This document shows, one piece after another, positions 59,352 to 64,000 of a stretch of DNA of 64,000 nucleotides; position 1 is the stretch's first letter, and every line of letters starts with the position of its first letter. The translations under genes and the position numbers were made by a program. A model generated the notes under the pieces. The model was not told where the DNA came from. It saw only the letters and a list, made by a program, of their open reading frames with translations, and ran no database searches. The DNA lies in NCBI GenBank assembly GCA_032690845.1, contig CM064429.1:17144569-17208568 (forward strand), given 5' to 3'. Origin of the DNA: Eleusine coracana subsp. coracana (Eukaryota > Streptophyta > Magnoliopsida > Poales > Poaceae).

Positions 59352-59445
59352 TTGGTGACATTCTTGGTGGCAAAGTCACACCAAATAAATAGACCTGGGC
59401 AAGGCGCCAGAAATACTTGTTGGTAGAACACAACAGATGGTTAGT
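59352..59445 (-). repeat. 5' LTR fragment of element C
   Basis: The segment 59370-59445 (GTCACACCAAATAAATAGAC onward) matches 43680-43755 of the 3' LTR almost base for base. It stops abruptly at 59445, where copia LTR sequence begins. Confidence 0.85.
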
Positions 59446-60969
59446 GCAGGAGATGGGAAATGTGTTTGCTTGTCTCATGATGTGATGGTCCCTGGAGTCA
59501 ACTTGGTGTTCAACGGCGAGAGGATCGGGCACAAGTAGGAGACTTGGGGTCGGACGATCGGGAGGTAGGGTGGAGTCAAGGGTGATCCATACCGTACACG
59601 TGGAGAGGCAAGAAGCACGTACGATTGAGCCTCCAAACCATGGGTGGTGATCAAGACGGTGGGGTTCACCAAGTCAAAGGTGATCGGGCGTCGGTGCTAG
59701 TAGAGACTTGCCGACGAGGAGGATCACGGGACAAGGTGCACGCGTCAAGATCAAGAAGTCACGCTTTGATAAGCGTGCAAGGCAGTTTGCCAGTTTGGGC
59801 CTCAAAACTGGTGGCGACGATTGGAGGTGCACGTGGCACCATCGCGGAGCTTGCGTCGAGGTGAAGCAAAGTCGTGAAGGGTTCGATGGCGTTCGGGTGA
59901 AGGAAAAAGAGTTGGACGGTTTTGCCCCTGGTGGTAGGTGGCTATGAGTTATAGGTCAAGGGTAGAGTTGTCTTGGACCCTAGGCCTATATAAGGAGAGG
60001 TAGGGCTGGTGGAAGAGGTCCCTCTCTTTCCCTTAGCCTTGCCTTAGGTCTTCATTCAAAGTGCTAGGAGAGGTCTTCTTGTAATAGAGGAGAGGAGAGG
60101 GTGTGTGAGAGACATCTCTTTCTCTTCCAAATAGTGGGAGGAAGAGGGTAGCTTCCTAGCCTTGTATCCATGAATCTTGTAAGCATGTTTCTATGATATG
60201 AGAATTATTTTCATGCTGAAGATCTTCCTCTCTCCCTAAATCCCAAATTTTTCTTTTTCTCTATTTTCGGAGCTATTTTCATGGGAATTTTCGATCTCAC
60301 TTTTGGACAAGTTTTTGGGTGGATTTCTTAGGGGATCAAGGTGCTATGATGAGTTAGAATAATCATATATGGATCCTTGACCAGATCATAAGCTCTAGCA
60401 CCTTTGATTTGAAAGATTTCTCAAGTTTCCTCTTTTTAGTGTTCTTGACACAAGATCTAAAATTCGTGATGATTATTTGAGCCAGAGTCTTCATGCATTA
60501 GGGTTGTGACGTGTTGAGGATTGGCTAGTCCAAAAATTGCACGTTTTGGAGATCATTTGGTTACGTTTTGGAGAGATTTTGGAGAAAATCGTGACAGTTT
60601 TCTGTTCTGTCTGGGGTCGATCGGCACTACCGATCGCCTGGACCAGCACTGCCGGTGGGTCAGCACCCAGATCGGCACTACAGATGCCACGACCGGCACT
60701 ACCGGTGGCTTGGGTCAGAACCCCGCATCAGCACTGCCGACGGTACCAATTGGCACTGCCGATGATCGTCCGGTAACCTGTTATGAGTTTGTTCTTTAAC
60801 CGTGTCAAGTCTTTGCTGCTCTCCTTTGTTTCCGCTGTGTTCCACTGCTTTGGCTGATCAGTTTAGAGGTTGGCTTGGATTGTAATTGGGATATAGGCCA
60901 AGTTCTTGTAAAGAATTTTAATTGGCTCCCATTCACCCCCTCCCCTCTAGTCGCCTTCTCGGTCCTTCA
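59446..60969 (+). repeat. Copia-family LTR, copy 3, 5' truncated
   Basis: Collinear with copies 1 and 2 from GCAGGAGATGGGAAATGTG onward; about 165 bp of the LTR start are missing. The TATATAAGGAGAGG block is at about 59987 and the end CTTCTCGGTCCTTCA is at 60969, directly followed by a PBS. Palindrome pairs lie at 60616-60768. Confidence 0.9.
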
Positions 60970-60971
60970 AT

Positions 60972-60983
60972 TGGTATCAGAGC
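60972..60983 (+). other. Primer-binding site, initiator tRNA-Met type
   Basis: TGGTATCAGAGC two bases after the LTR end, the standard copia-type PBS. Confidence 0.9.
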
Positions 60984-61033
60984 TGGTTTGATCACTAGTT
61001 GACCTTCACTGGCTTTGCGATTCGAAGGCGATA

Positions 61034-61922
61034 TGGAGAAGCGTGCGGTCAAGCTCTGGATGTTTGATGGAGGACTTTCCCTACTGGAAGTCATGGACCA
61101 AGGCTTATCTCTTAAGCCAAGGACGTGAAATTTGGGAGATCGTTGAGGAGGAGTATGTTATACCACAAGACCTCAACACTGCATCTACAGGTGAGTTAAT
61201 CAGGTATGAGAACAACTCTAAAGCTATCAATATCCTGCTTTCTGCTCTAGGTAGGAATGAACATGACTGTGTTACTCATCTTGATACTGCACATGTCATT
61301 TGGGCAAAGCTTTGCACGAACCATGTGGGTACCAATCAAGTCAAGTAGACAGTACCAAACCATTACACAAGGATTCTTACAATAGACAATACCAAACAAT
61401 TGCACAAAAACCTGGCCAATCACTAGATGACACTTTTTGTAGGTTTGAGGCTATTGTGTGCAACTTGCGGGCTTGTGGTAACCTTGTGTACAGTGATAAT
61501 GATAGAGCTAAGCAATTGCTATATTATCTTGATGAAAATGCTTGGGGTGTTAAGATTGCTGCACTAGAAGAAACTGCTAATTTCAATACCTGACTGTGAG
61601 CAGTTATATAGCAAGCTAAAATCTCATGAATTGTCTAGGAAGTCTCATCCTCATCTTGCTAATCCTGCTTCTAGCATGGGTTTGCTATCTAGCTCTCAAA
61701 AGGGTACTCACAGTGGTGTTTCTTATGGAACTAACCCCTCACTTGACAAGTCTTCTTTGGAGTTTGCTCTTTCTTCTCTTGTTGCAGCTTCCAATGAACA
61801 GATGGAGTGCATTCTTGACGAGGAGTTGTCCTTGCTCACAAGGAAGTTTAGGAAGTTCTAGAACAATTGCAAGGAGAGAAGAGGAGGTGGTTCAAGAACC
61901 TGCTTCGAGTGTGGTGACCCGG
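61034..61922 (+). pseudogene. gag: Copia gag, truncated at the zinc knuckle
   Basis: ATG at 61034. A one-base loss near 61072 shifts the frame into DFPYWKSWTKAYLLSQGREI, LSALGRNEHDCVTHLDTAHV and WAKLC. A TAG at 61346 and further shifts follow, then SLDDTFCRFEAIVCNLRACG, LLYYLDENAW, LEFALSSLVAASNEQMECIL and TCFECGDP, the first half of a zinc knuckle. At about 61922 the copia sequence ends in mid-motif and gypsy tail sequence begins. This shows that the LTR family at 14.6, 18.4 and 59.4 kb is copia-type. Confidence 0.85.
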
Positions 61923-62238
61923 TGATGAGGACATCACTCCTATGGATACACACAACACTCCTCCAATTCTGGACTTGCAAGGTTCAATGACTAGAGCTCG
62001 TGCACGACGACTAAATTTAGAGGTGAGCTCGTTCCTACGTTCTTTGCTATATGTTACTTTTGAGAATGGTTTGCTATCTAATGATTATTTTATAATTAGA
62101 AACTATGGAGAGGACCAGGAGATGACGGGAGAAGGAGTTGGGAACGTGGAGGACCAGCAAGGGCTTGAAAGCCAAAGTGGAGGCCCAATCAAAACCGACT
62201 TCAAATCTGTTTCGGGGCCCAGGACCAGTCTGCACTAA
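61923..62238 (+). pseudogene. Ty3/gypsy pol tail fragment
   Basis: DEDITPMDTHNTPPILDLQG is followed by SMTRARARRLNLEVSSFL and an acidic/Gly end to a TAA at 62236. It belongs to the same polyprotein-tail type as 4525-4774 and 13730-13972, here fused to copia gag. Confidence 0.78.
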
Positions 62239-62845
62239 AACAGTCGCCCAGAACGCATACGGACTCGGATTTCAACATTCTACATAGGCACGAAAAGATA
62301 AGGAGAAGACCTTTCCAATGCCACCGGCCTTATATCAAAATTCATCCGAAGTCATCGGGAATCATCGAAACAAGAGAGAGTCCAGAATCTGTGTCGGTGC
62401 TGCGTCGCCTATTTTTGGCCTTTGGGCTTTGTATCTAGTTGATCCCAATTAGGGGCGAGTCCAGAGGGTCTTGCACGACCCTAGAGTCTTTATATACAGC
62501 TGCTGCCGCATCATTAGGGTTCGGGTTTTGCTTAGATCAATTCTGTTCATAAACAGTGTCGTCGTTCATCGGTTTGTGAGACCCCAACTTTGTGAGTTTA
62601 ATCATCCATCTGCAATTGTGTTGCATTCTTCGTCATTCTTGCTTGTGTTCTTGATTCGCAGGCAGGGATTAGCCTTCTCGGCGAGGTCAATCGTCCTTGG
62701 ACGGTTGATAACCAGAGGAGACGTCATGCTGCGATTGCGGGGTTTAGAACGTGCTGTTCTGAAGCCAGATCGATTTGTGTGTCGCCTCCGACCAAATCAG
62801 TTTACCAAGAACCTTTCGGAAGATCGGGAACCCTTGTTCACATCA
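62239..62845 (+). repeat. Gypsy LTR
   Basis: It follows the pol tail, has TATATAC at about 62491 with a downstream GGGTTCGGG leader, and ends CACATCA at 62845 next to a PBS. The exact left border is inferred. Confidence 0.7.
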
Positions 62846-62847
62846 AG

Positions 62848-62860
62848 TGGTAATCAGAGC
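62848..62860 (+). other. Primer-binding site (tRNA-Met type, one extra A)
   Basis: TGGTAATCAGAGC just after the LTR; it has one inserted A compared with TGGTATCAGAGC. Confidence 0.75.
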
Positions 62861-63942
62861 TTCAGGTGCACCGTCAGGTTTGCACTACCCTTTAGTTTTG
62901 TTTTCGTGTTCTTCCTATCGTCCACAGAAAAGCCAAAAAAAAATTCCCCCACCCATAACCATGTGTTTAGCCTTTGCATATTTCAATTTCAGAGTCCGTA
63001 GTGTTGAGTTTGTGCCCTAGTTCTTGTTTAGTCGCTAGGGTTGATTGATCAACATGCCCACCCTAATCCCACCCTAAACCCACCCTCAACACCTCGGACC
63101 AATTCTCATAAATTCCACTTTCTGCTGCATCCACCCCACCAAAAAAAATCCCTACCCGACCCCAAACCCGACTCGGGTTTCACTCAAACCCCGGGTTTCT
63201 TCATAACCGATTCCGACACCCCTTGGGTAAAACGGTCATAACTTTTCGCACGGTTGTTCGTTTTGGCTGAAATTTTTACAGGAGATTCTTGACAAAAAGT
63301 TGAGGTGACCTCGTCAAAAAATTCAAAAAAAATCGGGAAGATAAAGAAAAAATTCATTCAAGTTGAAACCCGACGTATTCTGAAACTTCAAGATTTTCTG
63401 TAGGCCACGTCCTAGCTCTGTTTGAGCTGAAATTTTTTATGGTTTCTCCCCCTTTGTTAGTGAGTTGGAAAAAAATATCAAAAAAAAAAAAGAAATTTGG
63501 GATTCCTACTACTGCTCCATCTAGCCCCCTCGAATTTTTGAGTTTGGCTGTTTTACACTTAGCCCCCTGTTCTCGACTGTGTGCCTTTGTCTCCTTGTTT
63601 CTTCTTTGCTAACACTACTGTTCTCGGACATAGTTAGACCAGCAACTAGGGACAAGTTACTTGGGCACTTATTCAGCTTTACTATCTGTTTTTGATTTGT
63701 GTGCCACTCACATATATATATTTGGCCTTCCTAGCTCTACATATTTCTTCTGGATAGCACATAGGTTATTTTGTAACCCTTGCAATCGTGGAACACACCT
63801 CCCTGGTATCCTTCGCTTTGTTGTTTTTAGAACTTTGTAAGAGCTTTGCGAGAAGCTTCCTTTTGCTGTGTTGAGAGGCACAACTGCTTAGTAGTTTTGT
63901 AGGGATAACCTTCACCTTTTGTTTCCTGTTTTGGTGTTTCTG
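62861..63942 (+). other. Gypsy 5' leader
   Basis: Non-coding, T-rich leader between PBS and gag, with a poly-A run near 63480. Confidence 0.6.
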
Positions 63943-64000
63943 ATGTCAGGAAGCGATGGAGAGGGTGCTTCACCCTCAAAATTTGATGAGTGCGTGAGCC
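63943..64000 (+). CDS. gag: Gypsy gag start, cut by the window edge
   Basis: The ATG at 63943 opens MSGSDGEGASPSKFDECVS and continues past the window. Position after LTR, PBS and leader supports a gag start. Only 19 codons are visible. Confidence 0.55.
   Translation, partial: MSGSDGEGASPSKFDECVS

Larger units (their letters stand above)
43665..59445 (-). mobile_element. Element C: Athila/Tat-type Ty3/gypsy element lacking pol, with element B nested inside
   Basis: On the minus strand: 5' LTR fragment (59352-59445), PBS complementary to tRNA-Asp (59327-59344), gag (59212-58287), Athila ORF1-like gene (57256-55985), non-coding 3' part, PPT (CTTTGGGGAGTT) and 3' LTR (45319-43665). Element B interrupts it at 46001/55097. 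Without B the internal region is about 4.9 kb and contains no RT, RNase H or integrase. The 5' LTR is cut off at 59445, so the target duplication cannot be checked. Confidence 0.88.

Overview
The window looks like a repeat-rich intergenic stretch of a grass (Poaceae) nuclear genome. Evidence for this: Ty3/gypsy and Ty1/copia elements with plant-type primer-binding sites, Athila-type gag and ORF1 genes, CACTA elements with plant tnpA-like genes, a Helitron with the hairpin-CTAG end, MITEs, and exon fragments of a neprosin-type (DUF239) gene, a family expanded in grasses. There is no bacterial gene organisation. The species cannot be fixed from the sequence. I see no complete, intact host gene; the only host-type coding material is the neprosin fragments and possible gene pieces inside a Helitron.

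Layout. 1-5.2 kb: a decayed Ty3/gypsy element (gag to integrase and 3' LTR). 5.75-7.3 kb: an LTR remnant. 7.3-11.5 kb: mostly unannotated, with the last exon of a neprosin gene (minus strand) and a MITE. 11.7-13.4 kb: a probable non-LTR retroelement on the minus strand. 13.7-14.6 kb: the tail of another gypsy element. 14.65-16.2 and 18.36-20.2 kb: two LTR copies of one copia family. 17.3-18.0 kb: three consecutive open exons of a neprosin gene (minus strand). 20.6-25.25 kb: a degenerate Ty1/copia element. 25.42-25.84 kb: a hAT-type MITE with a perfect 8-bp target duplication. 26.18-30.81 kb: a Helitron with both termini visible. 31.8-43.3 kb: a cluster of CACTA elements with tnpA-like genes and subterminal arrays. 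43.67-59.45 kb: an Athila/Tat-type gypsy element on the minus strand (element C). Element B, a second Athila/Tat-type element on the plus strand, is nested in it at 46.00-55.10 kb with a CATGC target duplication. 59.45-61.92 kb: a third LTR of the copia family with PBS and partial gag. 61.92-64 kb: gypsy pol tail, LTR, PBS and the start of another gag.

Elements B and C both carry gag (B also a protease) and an Athila ORF1-like gene but no reverse transcriptase, RNase H or integrase. If they moved recently they relied on proteins supplied by other elements.

The most unusual signal is a set of paired short palindromes. Element B carries about 14 loci of variants of GCGCCGATCGGCGC, mostly in twos with centres 19-21 bp apart, scattered through LTR, gag, spacer, ORF1 and 3' region. 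The copia LTRs carry a different palindrome (ATCGGCACTGCCGAT and variants) in pairs 21-22 bp apart. The LTR remnant at 5.75 kb and element C carry yet other sequences in pairs (22-24 and 18 bp). The same layout with family-specific sequences in unrelated retrotransposons suggests a common selected or replication-related role.
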